DNA of 64,000 nucleotides from Nocardia acidivorans NBRC 108247 (GTDB taxonomy: Bacteria > Actinomycetota > Actinomycetes > Mycobacteriales > Mycobacteriaceae): contig NZ_BDAW01000038.1 of NCBI RefSeq assembly GCF_001625085.1, positions 20,248-84,247 on the forward strand. The letters are read 5' to 3'. Position 1 is the first letter of the stretch; the number at the start of each line of letters is the position of its first letter. This document shows positions 17,808 through 26,456 of this stretch, in pieces. Position numbers and translations under genes: made by a program. The notes under the pieces are model-generated. The model worked only from the letters and a program-made list of their open reading frames with translations. It was not told where the DNA came from and made no database searches.

Positions 17808-18170
17808 ATGCGGTTTTTGGAGCGAGAACAAGCACTCGAGGCCCTGCGCGCCGCCTGGGCGGAGCTGGCCGCGCGCACCGGCGATGTGGTGGTGCTCAGC
17901 GTCGGCGGTGAATCGGGCCTGTTCATCCGCCCGCCCGACGCACCGCCGCCCGCCCCGGCCGCGACCCCGCGCGGTCCCCGGTCTCACCGGCCGCCAGCAG
18001 GATGTGCTGGACCTCGCTGCGCGGACCCGACCAATGCCGAGAGCGCCGAATACCTCGTACCGTCCGTCCGCACCGTCGACCACCACGTCTCGGCCATCCT
18101 GCGCCGGCTGGGCGTGCACAATCGCCGCGTGGCGCGGGCCAAGGTCCTCGATGAGGCAGCGCCTCTGCGA
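17808..18170 (+). pseudogene. Relic of a large LuxR-family ATPase regulator
   Basis: The first 37 codons read as the N-terminus of an AAA/LuxR regulator (FLEREQALEALRAAW, then VVVLSVGGESG at the P-loop start). The frame then jumps to LTGRQQDVLDLAA and, in another frame, to TNAESAEYL and SVRTVDHHVSAILRRLGV, the LuxR helix-turn-helix. The roughly 800 middle residues are missing and at least one frameshift separates the helix-turn-helix parts, so it is non-functional. Confidence 0.75.
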
Positions 18171-18221
18171 TCGGGCCATCACCGCCGTCCCAGAGCGATA
18201 CTCCCGCACCTCAATACGAAA

Positions 18222-18303
18222 GTTCGCGGCCCGCCCCGGTTCTGGACCGACTGGAGCGGAGGAGCGGAGGGAGGGAAGGTTCGGGGTCACCAGGACCGCG
18301 AAC
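18222..18303. repeat. Structured dispersed element, copy A
   Basis: Arms GTTCGCGG (18222-18229) and CCGCGAAC (18296-18303) enclose a purine-rich core beginning TTCTGGACCGA and ending GGAGGGAGGGAAG. The same core lies inside different but still complementary arms at 31144-31235. Confidence 0.65.
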
Positions 18304-18338
18304 CGCCGCGGCGAAGCGGACGCAAATTGGACACAGCA

Positions 18339-18370
18339 AAACCGCGGATGCCGGGGTGCATCCGCGGTTT
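18339..18370. terminator. Terminator downstream of the 18434-18931 gene
   Basis: A perfect 13-bp stem AAACCGCGGATGC/GCATCCGCGGTTT with a 6-base loop and flanking A-tract lies about 60 bp beyond the minus-strand stop. Confidence 0.75.
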
Positions 18371-18433
18371 CTCGGGTTATAGCTATGAGCCACTGGAGGA
18401 GGTGCTTATCGCCTGGGGCGCAGCATCTTCCCT

Positions 18434-18931
18434 TCAGGAGGCGATACGGGCCACCTGCGGCTTCTTGGCGCCTTTGGCCGCCGCGCGGACCGCCGCGGCG
18501 ATGGCGACGACCGGCGGGACCCAGCGGGCCTCATGCGGCGCGACGCCCCAGCAGGCCGAGCCGTCGAACAGCTGGGTCGGCGGCAGCGGGATGCCCGCGC
18601 CGTCGGTGTGCACGATGACACCCGCCGCGCGCAGCGCCTCGATGGCCATGGCGGCCTTGCGCAGGCCGGTGACCAGGTGGATCTCGCGGCGCTCGGTGCC
18701 CGGGATCTCGATGACCGGACCGGTCAGGTCGTTGGCCCGCAGGTAGCGGCGGACGAAGGCGGCGGTCTCACCCGTCACCTCGATGCCCGACAGGTTCTCA
18801 TCGGTGACCAGGCTGATGCCGTTGGCCGTTTCGGCGACCGTCCATCCACGCTCGGTGTACTCCTGCGCAGAGGCGGCCAGTGCTGCCGCCATAACGGAAG
18901 ACGAAAACGTCGTACGCACTGGTTTCTCCAT
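18434..18931 (-). CDS. Conserved hypothetical protein, weakly prim-pol-like
   Basis: I do not recognise a named family for this 165-residue protein. Features: an N-terminal AQEYTERGWTV stretch and a C-terminal HTDGAGIPLPPTQL, then WVPPVVAIAAAV, which loosely recall the N-terminal domain of actinobacterial bifunctional primase/polymerase proteins; catalytic acidic motifs are not evident. No signal peptide. ATG 18931 leaves 339 bp of non-coding DNA upstream, so it is probably monocistronic, ended by a strong terminator. Confidence 0.6.
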   Translation of the reverse strand: MEKPVRTTFSSSVMAAALAASAQEYTERGWTVAETANGISLVTDENLSGIEVTGETAAFVRRYLRANDLTGPVIEIPGTERREIHLVTGLRKAAMAIEALRAAGVIVHTDGAGIPLPPTQLFDGSACWGVAPHEARWVPPVVAIAAAVRAAAKGAKKPQVARIAS

Positions 18932-19174
18932 TCCCCGGTAGATCTATGTCCTGCTCTGTGCGAGGTATCGGAACGAGTCGCCCGCTCCGTTACAGCTTCT
19001 TTTTCCTCCGTCACGGTTTTTCCCTCCAAAAGAGACGGCTTGTCGTTGTAACTGGCACTGCCGTGCCTGTGTCACAAAAGCGACAGAACGGGCGGAGGGG
19101 CCCGCTGCCTGCGAAGACAGCGTCAAGAGAGCTATCGGCGGCGCGACCTCGATTCGTACTGTCCGCGCGCGGAA

Positions 19175-19188
19175 GTGTTCTAGAACAC
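19175..19188. promoter_or_regulatory. Perfect 14-bp palindrome (operator-like)
   Basis: GTGTTCTAGAACAC is a perfect inverted repeat 83 bp upstream of the DUF4282 gene in the 339-bp gap 18932-19270, which otherwise holds no gene I can support. The regulator is unknown. Confidence 0.45.
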
Positions 19189-19270
19189 ATTGTTTCGATC
19201 TGTCCCGCCGCGGGGATTGCGATGAGACTTCGCAGGGTCGAAAAGATCTGCGGGAGAGGAGATCGGCGGC

Positions 19271-19855
19271 ATGACCGACCAATCGAACGGGAAGACGGCC
19301 GAACTCGACGAGCTGGAGGTCGAGGAGTTCGAGATCGGACGGTGGGCCGCCTTCAAGGATTCCGCGACCCGGCGGATGACCCGCAGGCTGGAGCAGGAAA
19401 CGGCCGCCGAGCAGGAGCCGGTCGAACCCTTCGCCAGCCCAAGCGCTTTCGGCTCCTGGAGTGTGGACGCGGCCAAGGCGCTACTGGATGTGCAGTTCCA
19501 CCGCGCGGCCACCCGCACCCTGCTGCCGCTGGCCTATCTATTGGGCCTGGCAGGCGCTTTCGCGATTCCGATCGTGGGAACCTTAGGGCTGTGGCGGGTT
19601 TCGGCCTGGCTGGGCGTGGCATTCGCGATCTTCTTCGCTATTCCCTTGGCGCTCACCATCGCCGCGGTGGTGCGCCTGCTGCTCGAGTTCGTTCTCAACG
19701 CCTCACGATTGGCAAGCCGTGTGGAGCACATCGCCGAGATGGGCGACGATCTGTTCCAGGCGCTCTCGGATGTGGCCGAACCGGTCAATCAATTGTCGGA
19801 AGACGTTCGCGCCGTGCAGTTCTGGCGCTTCGGGAGGCGGTCACAGCGCAGGTAA
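19271..19855 (+). CDS. DUF4282 membrane protein
   Basis: This 194-residue protein has a charged N-terminal third and the DUF4282 core: LLDVQFHRAATRTLLPLAYL, then two membrane helices (about residues 84-104 and 115-140) and a cytoplasmic tail. Function of the family is unknown. ATG 19271 follows GGAGAGGAG. The next gene starts 40 bp downstream on the same strand. Confidence 0.8.
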   Translation: MTDQSNGKTAELDELEVEEFEIGRWAAFKDSATRRMTRRLEQETAAEQEPVEPFASPSAFGSWSVDAAKALLDVQFHRAATRTLLPLAYLLGLAGAFAIPIVGTLGLWRVSAWLGVAFAIFFAIPLALTIAAVVRLLLEFVLNASRLASRVEHIAEMGDDLFQALSDVAEPVNQLSEDVRAVQFWRFGRRSQRR

Positions 19856-19895
19856 TTGTGCAACAATGCGAGCGCAAGACTCGTAAGGGGGAGGG

Positions 19896-20768
19896 ATGGC
19901 ATTACCGCAGGGGATCACCGGATCCACCATGCCGCGGCGGCAACTCGGCCGTCACCTGCGCGACCTGCGCAATCGCGCCCGGATGACCACTCGGGTGGCA
20001 GCACAGCGGCTGGAATGGTCCGAAGCGAAGATTTGGCGCATCGAAACCGGACAAACCTCACTGCGCAGCCTCGATGTCGAGGCCATGTGCCGCATCTACG
20101 GCGCGCCCGAGGACGCGATCGAACCGCTCACCGCCCTGGCCCGGGAAACCAAGGCGCGGGGCTGGTGGACCGAGTACGGCGATGTGATCGACGAGGGGTA
20201 CGAGGTCTATATCGGGTTGGAGGAGGCCGCGGCGCGACTCACCACCTACGAAAACGAGTTGGTGCCAGGGCTTTTGCAGACCGAGGCGTATATGCGCGCG
20301 GTGCTGTCGGGGGCGAACCCGGGTATCTCGGCCGAGCAGATGGACCGCCGCGTGCGGGTCCGCACCGCCCGGCAATCACTGCTGACCCGCGAGGAATCGC
20401 CGGTGCAGCTCGATGTGATCATTTCCGAAGCGGTGCTGTGGCATCGCATCGGCGGCGATGAGGTGACCATCGGACAGCTGGACAAGCTGCGCAAATTCGG
20501 TGAACTGCCGAATGTGCGGCTGCGGCTGCTGCCCGCGGACTGCGGGTATCACCACGGTATGGACGCCGGGCGCTTCGTGCTGCTCGAATTCCCTTCCGCC
20601 GCAAACGAACAGACCGAACCGCCGGTGGTCTACGTGGAGGCGCTCACCGGTGCGTCCTATCTGGACAAGGAACATGATGTGGAGCGTTACCGCGAAGCCT
20701 TCGCGGCGGCGGCGGCCATCGCGGTGGACGCGCTCCCGATGATCGAGACCATTCGCGCCACGGTGTAG
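19896..20768 (+). CDS. XRE-family regulator with DUF5753 domain
   Basis: The 290-residue protein has an N-terminal helix-turn-helix (residues about 14-70: LGRHLRDLRNRARMT, SEAKIWRIETGQTS) and a C-terminal DUF5753 domain (ENELVPGLLQTEAYMRAV, YVEALTGASYLD). Such proteins are abundant in actinomycetes and usually pair with a small DUF397 protein; none is next to it here, so it is an orphan. ATG 19896 follows GGGGGAGGG. A full palindromic repeat lies just beyond its stop. Confidence 0.88.
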   Translation: MALPQGITGSTMPRRQLGRHLRDLRNRARMTTRVAAQRLEWSEAKIWRIETGQTSLRSLDVEAMCRIYGAPEDAIEPLTALARETKARGWWTEYGDVIDEGYEVYIGLEEAAARLTTYENELVPGLLQTEAYMRAVLSGANPGISAEQMDRRVRVRTARQSLLTREESPVQLDVIISEAVLWHRIGGDEVTIGQLDKLRKFGELPNVRLRLLPADCGYHHGMDAGRFVLLEFPSAANEQTEPPVVYVEALTGASYLDKEHDVERYREAFAAAAAIAVDALPMIETIRATV

Positions 20769-20801
20769 CGAACCCTCCGTCAACCCGGAGCGCCGAATAC
20801 T

Positions 20802-20876
20802 CGTCATCCCGGCGCGCTGCGGCCGGGATCCACAGCGGCACAGTGGATCCCGGCCAAAAACATGCCCGGGATGACG
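20802..20876. repeat. Dispersed palindromic repeat, full unit
   Basis: It begins CGTCATCCCGG and ends CCGGGATGACG, with inner GGGATCCAC/GTGGATCCC arms, between convergent genes. Related full units lie at 33289 and 52057. Confidence 0.85.
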
Positions 20877-20883
20877 GGGCGGG

Positions 20884-21285
20884 CTATTGGCTGAGCGACT
20901 GCTCCAGCACCTCGCGATGCGTGGGGGCCGCCTCCGCGTGTAGTTCACGCCCCTTGTCGGTGAGGCAGACGAAGATCGCGCGGCGGTCGTATTCGCAGAG
21001 GCTGCGACTGACCAGTCCATCGCGTTCGAGTCGGGCGACCGCGCGGGAGAGCGCGCTCTGACTCAAATGGATGTCATGGGCCAGATCGGCCATTTTGTAG
21101 CTCTCGGCACCGGCGTCCATGAGTCGGTCGAGGGTTTCGAATTCGCTGAGCCCGAGATGGTGGCGGCCTTGCAATTCCTTCTCGAGGGCGCAGGAGGTCG
21201 TCGCATGCCGGGCCAGTAGATCGCGCCACTGCTCCACCAGAGCGTTGGGAACGACCTGGTCGACAGTCTTTGTCGCCTTCGGCAT
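20884..21285 (-). CDS. MarR-family transcription regulator
   Basis: The 133-residue winged-helix protein carries the MarR core (LSEFETLDRLMDAG, then HLSQSALSRAVARLERDGLVSR and DRRAIFVCLTDKG). It is divergent from an MFS exporter and probably represses it. On the minus strand TAGGAT lies 6 bases before ATG 21285, a leaderless arrangement. Confidence 0.9.
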   Translation of the reverse strand: MPKATKTVDQVVPNALVEQWRDLLARHATTSCALEKELQGRHHLGLSEFETLDRLMDAGAESYKMADLAHDIHLSQSALSRAVARLERDGLVSRSLCEYDRRAIFVCLTDKGRELHAEAAPTHREVLEQSLSQ

Positions 21286-21371
21286 GCCGCCATCCTAGTG
21301 TGCCCGCGCAACCCATGCAACCGCATTTAATGTGTAGACAACTTATGTGCGTGCATGTACTGTCCTCTCTC

Positions 21372-22838
21372 GTGACTTCCACAGACCTACGCCCCGCGGT
21401 GAGCACCGCGGCGGACTCCACCCAGTGGACGCTCCGGCTCTGGGGCATGCTCATCACCCTGTGCATCGTGCTGTTCCTCGACGGCCTGGACGTGTCGATG
21501 ATCGGCGTCGCCCTCCCGTCCATCGGCACCGAACTCGACCTCGGCACCTCCACCCTGCAGTGGCTGGTCAGCGGATACGTCCTCGGCTACGGCGGCCTGC
21601 TGCTGCTGGGCGGGCGCACCGCGGATCTGCTCGGCCGTCGCAAGGTCTTCCTGATCGCACTGGCCGTCTTCGCCGTCGCCTCCCTGGCGGGCGCACTGGT
21701 CAGCTCCGGTCCACTGCTGATCCTGACCCGATTCATCAAGGGTCTGGCCGCCGCCTTCACCGCGCCGACCGGACTGTCCATCATCACCACGAATTTCGCC
21801 GAGGGCCCGGCCCGCAACAAGGCGCTGTCCATTTACACCGTGTTCGGCGCGGGCGGCTACTCCATGGGCCTGCTCTTCGGCGGACTCATGACCGGCCTAG
21901 GCTGGCGCTGGACCTTCCTGCTGCCTTTCCCGGTCGCCATCGCAGCCCTGATCGCGGCCTTCTACCTGGTGCCCAAGGATGAGCCCGCCGAAGAGGGCGG
22001 CCACGATCTGCTCGGCGCGCTGCTGTCCACCTCGGGCATGCTGCTGCTGGTCTACACCGTGGTCTCGGCCCCGGAGGCCGGATGGGCCTCGGCCCGCACC
22101 ATCATCTCGTTCGTCGTGGTCGCCGCGCTCTTCGCCGGTTTCGTCGCGGTCGAGAAGCGGGTGCGCTACCCCCTGGTGCGCCTGGGCATCCTGAAGAAGC
22201 CCACGCTGTGGCGGGCCAGCCTGGCCATCATCGCGGTGGCGGGATCCTTCTTCAGCTGGCAGTTCATCACCACGCTGTACCTGCAGGACACCCTCGGCTG
22301 GTCGCCGCTGAAGCTGTCGCTGGCGCTGCTGCCGGTGGGCCTGCTGGTGGTCGCCTCCGCGTTCGTCTCGGACAGGCTGGTCGATCGCTTCGGCACCGGC
22401 CCGATCATCGCGGTCACCATGGTGATCATGGCCATCGGCTACCTGATGTACCTGCGCATCGACACCGCCCCCGCCTACCTGACGGTGCTGCTGCCCGCCG
22501 TACTGCTGGTCGGCATCGGCTGGGTCGGCTTCCCCGCCATCAATATTCAGGCCACCAGCGGTATCGACGACGACGAACAGGGTCTGGCCGCGGGCGTGCT
22601 CCAGACCGCCATGCAGGTCGGTGCGGCCATCGTGCTCGCGGTGACCACCGCGATCATCTCCTCCGGATCGCATACCGACACCAGCCCCGCCGCGGCGCTC
22701 GACAACTACCGTCCCGGACTGCAATTCGCCGCCGGTGTCGCCATTGTCGGTGCGCTGGTAGCCCTCACGGCCTACCTGCCCAAGCGCAAGGCCCGCAAGA
22801 ACGCCGAAGCGGAGCGGGAGGTCGCGCTGGTCGGCTGA
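21372..22838 (+). CDS. MFS drug exporter of the DHA2 (EmrB/QacA) type
   Basis: This protein of about 488 residues has 14 predicted membrane helices and motif A (GGRTADLLGRRKVF) after helix 2. DHA2 proteins export lipophilic drugs by proton antiport. The frame is open from 21270; GTG 21372 is preferred because it lies directly before the conserved N-terminus, with ATG 21342 possible. Control by the divergent MarR gene is likely from the shared intergenic region. Confidence 0.88.
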   Translation: MTSTDLRPAVSTAADSTQWTLRLWGMLITLCIVLFLDGLDVSMIGVALPSIGTELDLGTSTLQWLVSGYVLGYGGLLLLGGRTADLLGRRKVFLIALAVFAVASLAGALVSSGPLLILTRFIKGLAAAFTAPTGLSIITTNFAEGPARNKALSIYTVFGAGGYSMGLLFGGLMTGLGWRWTFLLPFPVAIAALIAAFYLVPKDEPAEEGGHDLLGALLSTSGMLLLVYTVVSAPEAGWASARTIISFVVVAALFAGFVAVEKRVRYPLVRLGILKKPTLWRASLAIIAVAGSFFSWQFITTLYLQDTLGWSPLKLSLALLPVGLLVVASAFVSDRLVDRFGTGPIIAVTMVIMAIGYLMYLRIDTAPAYLTVLLPAVLLVGIGWVGFPAINIQATSGIDDDEQGLAAGVLQTAMQVGAAIVLAVTTAIISSGSHTDTSPAAALDNYRPGLQFAAGVAIVGALVALTAYLPKRKARKNAEAEREVALVG

Positions 22839-22898
22839 CAATCCACGCCGGGCCGCGCCCGCCGCTTACGCGGGCGACGCTCGGCCGACCGAAAGACG

Positions 22899-22931
22899 CT
22901 GGGGCGCACCGTATTACACGGTGCGCCCCAG
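22899..22931. terminator. Bidirectional terminator between MFS gene and rmlC
   Basis: A perfect 14-bp stem (CTGGGGCGCACCGT with its complement) and a 5-base loop sit between the two convergent stops. Confidence 0.85.
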
Positions 22932-22950
22932 TTGCATATCAAAGCCGGCC

Positions 22951-22984
22951 CGTGATCCCGGCATGCATTCGGGCCGGGATCCAC
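22951..22984. repeat. Dispersed palindromic repeat, left half only
   Basis: CGTGATCCCGG ... CCGGGATCCAC matches the left half of the full units and ends 10 bases before the rmlC stop. Confidence 0.75.
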
Positions 22985-22994
22985 CTGGTTCGGA

Positions 22995-23561
22995 TCAGTG
23001 CGGCAGTTTGAGATCAGCCAGTCGTGGCGCGGCCGCGTCCTTGGGTGATCGCGTGAAGCTCAACGGCTTGCCGTAGCGATCCACCGCCGGCCAGTCGATA
23101 CCCAGGTCCGGATCGAAAGCGTCCAGATCCCGGTCGAATTCGGGTGAGTACTCCAGCGAGCACAGGTAGATGACGGTCGAATCGTCCTCGAGTGCGAGCA
23201 GAGCGTGCCCGAGCCCCTCGGCGAGAAATACCGACTTGCGCTCCACATCGTCGATGACGACGCTGTCCCACTGCCCGAAGGTCGGCGATCCGGCCCGCAG
23301 ATCCACCACCACATCCAGGAACGCCCCGCGCACACAGGTGACGTACTTGGCCTGGCCCGGCGGATCCTCGGTGTAGTGGATACCGCGCAGCACCCCGGCC
23401 GCCGAGGTCGAGGTATTGACCTGCAGCAGCTCGAACGAGCGCCCCACGATCTTCTCGAACTCCGAGGATTTGAAGGTCTCGGCGAAGACCCCGCGCTCGT
23501 CACCATGCAGGGCCGGGGTGAATTCCCAGGCGCCCGGAATGGCCATTTCCCGAATCCGCAT
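22995..23561 (-). CDS. rmlC: dTDP-4-dehydrorhamnose 3,5-epimerase RmlC
   Basis: RmlC is the third enzyme of dTDP-L-rhamnose synthesis, supplying the rhamnose of the arabinogalactan linker. The 188-residue cupin shows ERGVFAETFKS, the catalytic RGIHY histidine and KYVTCVRGAFLDVVVDLR. ATG 23561 starts 2 bases after the rmlA stop; an overlapping TTG at 23567 is the alternative. It forms an rmlA-rmlC operon. Confidence 0.95.
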   Translation of the reverse strand: MRIREMAIPGAWEFTPALHGDERGVFAETFKSSEFEKIVGRSFELLQVNTSTSAAGVLRGIHYTEDPPGQAKYVTCVRGAFLDVVVDLRAGSPTFGQWDSVVIDDVERKSVFLAEGLGHALLALEDDSTVIYLCSLEYSPEFDRDLDAFDPDLGIDWPAVDRYGKPLSFTRSPKDAAAPRLADLKLPH

Positions 23562-23563
23562 AC

Positions 23564-24436
23564 TCAATCGTCTCGTCCCTGTTCCAGCAGGCGCAGCAGG
23601 TAGGCCCCGTAACCGGAGCGCACCAGCGGCCGGGCGGCCGCGTCCAATTGCTCGTCGTCGATGAAACCCATACGCCAGGCCACCTCCTCGGGTACCCCGA
23701 TCTTCAGGCCCTGGCGCTCCTCGATGGTACGGACGTAGTTCGCCGCGTCCAGCAGCGAATCGAAGGTGCCGGTATCGAGCCAGGCGGTGCCGCGGCGCAG
23801 CACCTCCACATTCAATCGGCCCTGTTCGAGATAGGCGCGATTGATATCGGTGATCTCGTATTCACCGCGATCGGAGGGCTTCAGCTCGCGCGCGATGGCC
23901 AGCACGTCGTTGTCGTAGAAGTACAGCCCCGGGATCGCGTAGTTCGAGCGCGGCACCTTGGGTTTCTCCTCGATGGAAATGGCCTTGCCCCCGGCGAATT
24001 CGACCACGCCGTACGCGGTCGGATCCGAGACCCGGTAGGCGAAGACCGCACCGCCGTCCACCCGCGCGTACTTGCGCAGGTCGGTGCCCAGGCCGGGACC
24101 ATGGAAGATGTTGTCGCCCAGGACGAGTGCGGCCGGGTCATTGCCGATGTGGTTCGCGCCCAGCACGAAGGCGCGGGCCAGCCCGTCCGGCTCCGGCTGG
24201 ACGACATAGCTGAGATTGAGTCCGAATTGGCTGCCGTCACCGAGCAGGCGGGTGAACGCCGACATGTCCTCGGGCGTGGTGATGACCAGGATGTCCCGAA
24301 TACCCGCCAGCATGAGCGTGGAGAGCGGGTAGTACACCATCGGCTTGTCGTAGACGGGGACCAGTTGTTTGCTCACCCCGCGCGTGATCGGGTGCAGACG
24401 CGACCCGGTGCCCCCGGCCAGGATGATTCCACGCAT
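23564..24436 (-). CDS. rmlA: Glucose-1-phosphate thymidylyltransferase RmlA
   Basis: RmlA makes dTDP-glucose from glucose-1-phosphate and dTTP, the first step to dTDP-rhamnose. The 290-residue protein has the nucleotidyltransferase motif LAGGTGSRLHPIT, KPMVYYPLS, LGDNIFHG and EEKPKVPRSNYAIPGLYFYD. Length is typical. Upstream, 24437-24681 (245 bp) holds the divergent promoter region and no gene I can support. Confidence 0.96.
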   Translation of the reverse strand: MRGIILAGGTGSRLHPITRGVSKQLVPVYDKPMVYYPLSTLMLAGIRDILVITTPEDMSAFTRLLGDGSQFGLNLSYVVQPEPDGLARAFVLGANHIGNDPAALVLGDNIFHGPGLGTDLRKYARVDGGAVFAYRVSDPTAYGVVEFAGGKAISIEEKPKVPRSNYAIPGLYFYDNDVLAIARELKPSDRGEYEITDINRAYLEQGRLNVEVLRRGTAWLDTGTFDSLLDAANYVRTIEERQGLKIGVPEEVAWRMGFIDDEQLDAAARPLVRSGYGAYLLRLLEQGRDD

Positions 24437-24681
24437 GTCACGAGAGTCTGCCAGTTCCGTCGCGAACGAGAGCGGGGAGGTTCCGACTGCGCGGCGAAAC
24501 CATCACAACCGTTTGCGGCCATACCGTTACGGCGATATCTGTTGCGTAGGTCACGTTCCCATGGTGTTCTGAAACGACGCTATGTGAGATGTCAGCGCCG
24601 ACTCTCCCGCGCCGGGTACCCGAGCCCTCCTCCGGTCACCGGACGAACGGCTCGGCGCGCCAACAACGAGGTAGGTGCGCA

Positions 24682-25677
24682 ATGGCGAGTACCCGCAAAG
24701 ACCATGCCGATGCTCCGGTGATCAATCCCGACAGTGTGAGCGTCTACGCGCGCACCCTCGAAGTGGCCTGCCGCAATACGATTCGGCCCGCCGGGGAGTA
24801 CATGACCCTCAGCGAAGGGGCCATGCCGATCGTCAGCGGCGTCATCAATACCCTCGCCAGACTGCGCCCCGCGCCCCGCGGCGTCGAACGGGAACAGGTG
24901 CGGCTCAACGGCTTCCGCATGGAGATCGTGCGCCCCGCCGGCACCCGCAGCTCGATGAGCGACGGCGTCGTCATGTACATGCACGGCGGCGGCTTCTTCC
25001 TGTGCGGACTCGACACGCACCGGCCCGTGGTGGCCGCCATCGCCCGGCGCACCGGTATGCCCGTGGTGAGCGTGGAGTACCGGCAGCTGCCCCGGACCGA
25101 TATCGCCGGTTCGGTCGCGGACTGCCTGACCGCGTACCGCTGGCTGCTCGCGCACGGCGTGCCCGCCTCGCGCATCGTCTTCGCCGGCGACTCCGCGGGC
25201 GGCTATATGACCTTCGCGACCGCGCTGCGCGCCCGCGATACCGGACTGCCGGTACCCGCCGGGCTCGTCGGGCTGTGTCCCGCACTGGATCTGGACTGCA
25301 CCGAGAAGCGCGCGCACCCGAACTACCGGCGCGATCCGCTGATCCCGCTCTCGGCCTTGGAGGCGGTGGTCAAGCTCGGCGCCGAGGTGAACGGCCACCT
25401 GGACCCGCAGCTGTCCCCGGTCAACAATCCGCTCGCCGGTCTGCCGCCCGCACTGCTCATCGTCGCCGAGGACGAGGTGCTGCGCCGGGACAGCGAGATC
25501 ATGGCGCAGCGGCTGGCCCAGGCGGGCGTACCGGCCACCCTGGAGATCTGGCGGGGGCAGGTGCACGCCTTCATGGCCATCTTCCCGAGCATGCCGGAGA
25601 GCCGGGCCGCGCTGGCGCATGTGGCCCAATTCGTCCGCGCCCGAATCGAATCCGCGCAGGTCGCGCAGACCGCCTGA
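24682..25677 (+). CDS. Alpha/beta hydrolase, hormone-sensitive-lipase family
   Basis: The 331-residue HSL-type esterase has the oxyanion motif HGGGF, nucleophile GDSAG, an acidic residue after IVAEDEVL and a catalytic His in GQVHAF. It probably hydrolyses short acyl esters; the natural substrate is unknown. ATG 24682 follows GAGGTAGG; the frame open from 24589 has no better start. A 17-bp terminator follows. Confidence 0.88.
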   Translation: MASTRKDHADAPVINPDSVSVYARTLEVACRNTIRPAGEYMTLSEGAMPIVSGVINTLARLRPAPRGVEREQVRLNGFRMEIVRPAGTRSSMSDGVVMYMHGGGFFLCGLDTHRPVVAAIARRTGMPVVSVEYRQLPRTDIAGSVADCLTAYRWLLAHGVPASRIVFAGDSAGGYMTFATALRARDTGLPVPAGLVGLCPALDLDCTEKRAHPNYRRDPLIPLSALEAVVKLGAEVNGHLDPQLSPVNNPLAGLPPALLIVAEDEVLRRDSEIMAQRLAQAGVPATLEIWRGQVHAFMAIFPSMPESRAALAHVAQFVRARIESAQVAQTA

Positions 25678-25692
25678 GCGGTCCCGCGGACG

Positions 25693-25729
25693 ACGAATCC
25701 CCCGCCCGGATACCGGGCGGGGGATTCGT
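25693..25729. terminator. Strong bidirectional terminator
   Basis: A perfect 17-bp GC-rich stem (ACGAATCCCCCGCCCGG at 25693-25709) with loop ATA, followed by TTTGT, lies between the esterase and the secreted-protein gene. Confidence 0.9.
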
Positions 25730-25745
25730 TTGTGCGGCAGTCGAA

Positions 25746-26456
25746 TTACTTGGCCGGGGCCGGGTTGATCGACGGCTGGTTGATGGTGGAGAAGTACTGG
25801 ATCGCGGCCAGGATGGCGACCGGAGCGGTCACGAAGATCTGGCCGGCCAGGGTGCCCAGGAAGCCGACGGCCGCGGCACCGGCGATGCAGCCACCGATAC
25901 CACCGGCGGCAGCGCCGAACATCAGGGACAGGGCGCCGGTCAGAGCGGCACCGGCGACGGCGCCACCGATGCAGCCCAGGGCCGCGCCACCGATGCCACC
26001 GACCAGGGTGCCGATGGTGGCGCCCATGGAGATGGTGTCCTTCAGGCGGTTCCAGGCGGCCTGCTCACGGTCGTAGTCGCTCTTCCAGGGAGCAACGTTC
26101 TCGTAGGGCAGGGCGACCGGCTTGTAGACGGCCTTGTCGAGGCTGAACTCGGGGGTCAGCGTCGCGGTGTGATCGGAGATCTCAGCGGCGATGGGGAACT
26201 GGAAGTCATCCACCCGGAAGTTGAGCTCGGTACCGGCGACCGTGGTGCCGTTGGCAGCCTTGATCTTGAAGACGCCGTCCTCGACGACCATGGAACCGGC
26301 ATCGGTCCGGATGATCGTGTTGGTCTCGGAGTTGGTGGAGGTGTAGTTAATCACGTCGGCGTCGGCCGTCGCGGGTGCCGCGTTGACGGTACCGGCGGTG
26401 ATGCCCATCGCGGCGATCAGCAGCGCCGACGTGGCGGCGAATTTCCTCATCAGCAT
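25746..26456 (-). CDS. Secreted protein with glycine-zipper C-terminal half
   Basis: I do not recognise a characterised family. The 236-residue protein has a signal peptide (residues 1 to about 27, cleavage near VNAAPA), a polar middle, and a C-terminal half rich in GGxxG/GxxxG motifs (GTLVGGIGGAALGCIGGAVAG) with two cysteines, able to form tightly packed membrane helices. Proteins of this build are frequent in Nocardia; pore or membrane association is an inference. No partner gene is adjacent. Confidence 0.75.
   Translation of the reverse strand: MLMRKFAATSALLIAAMGITAGTVNAAPATADADVINYTSTNSETNTIIRTDAGSMVVEDGVFKIKAANGTTVAGTELNFRVDDFQFPIAAEISDHTATLTPEFSLDKAVYKPVALPYENVAPWKSDYDREQAAWNRLKDTISMGATIGTLVGGIGGAALGCIGGAVAGAALTGALSLMFGAAAGGIGGCIAGAAAVGFLGTLAGQIFVTAPVAILAAIQYFSTINQPSINPAPAK

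Noticed and set aside
21286..21371. MarR operator in the MarR/MFS gap
   Set aside because: TGTAGACA is a short palindrome near the centre, but no longer inverted repeat is convincing; I would not call an operator.
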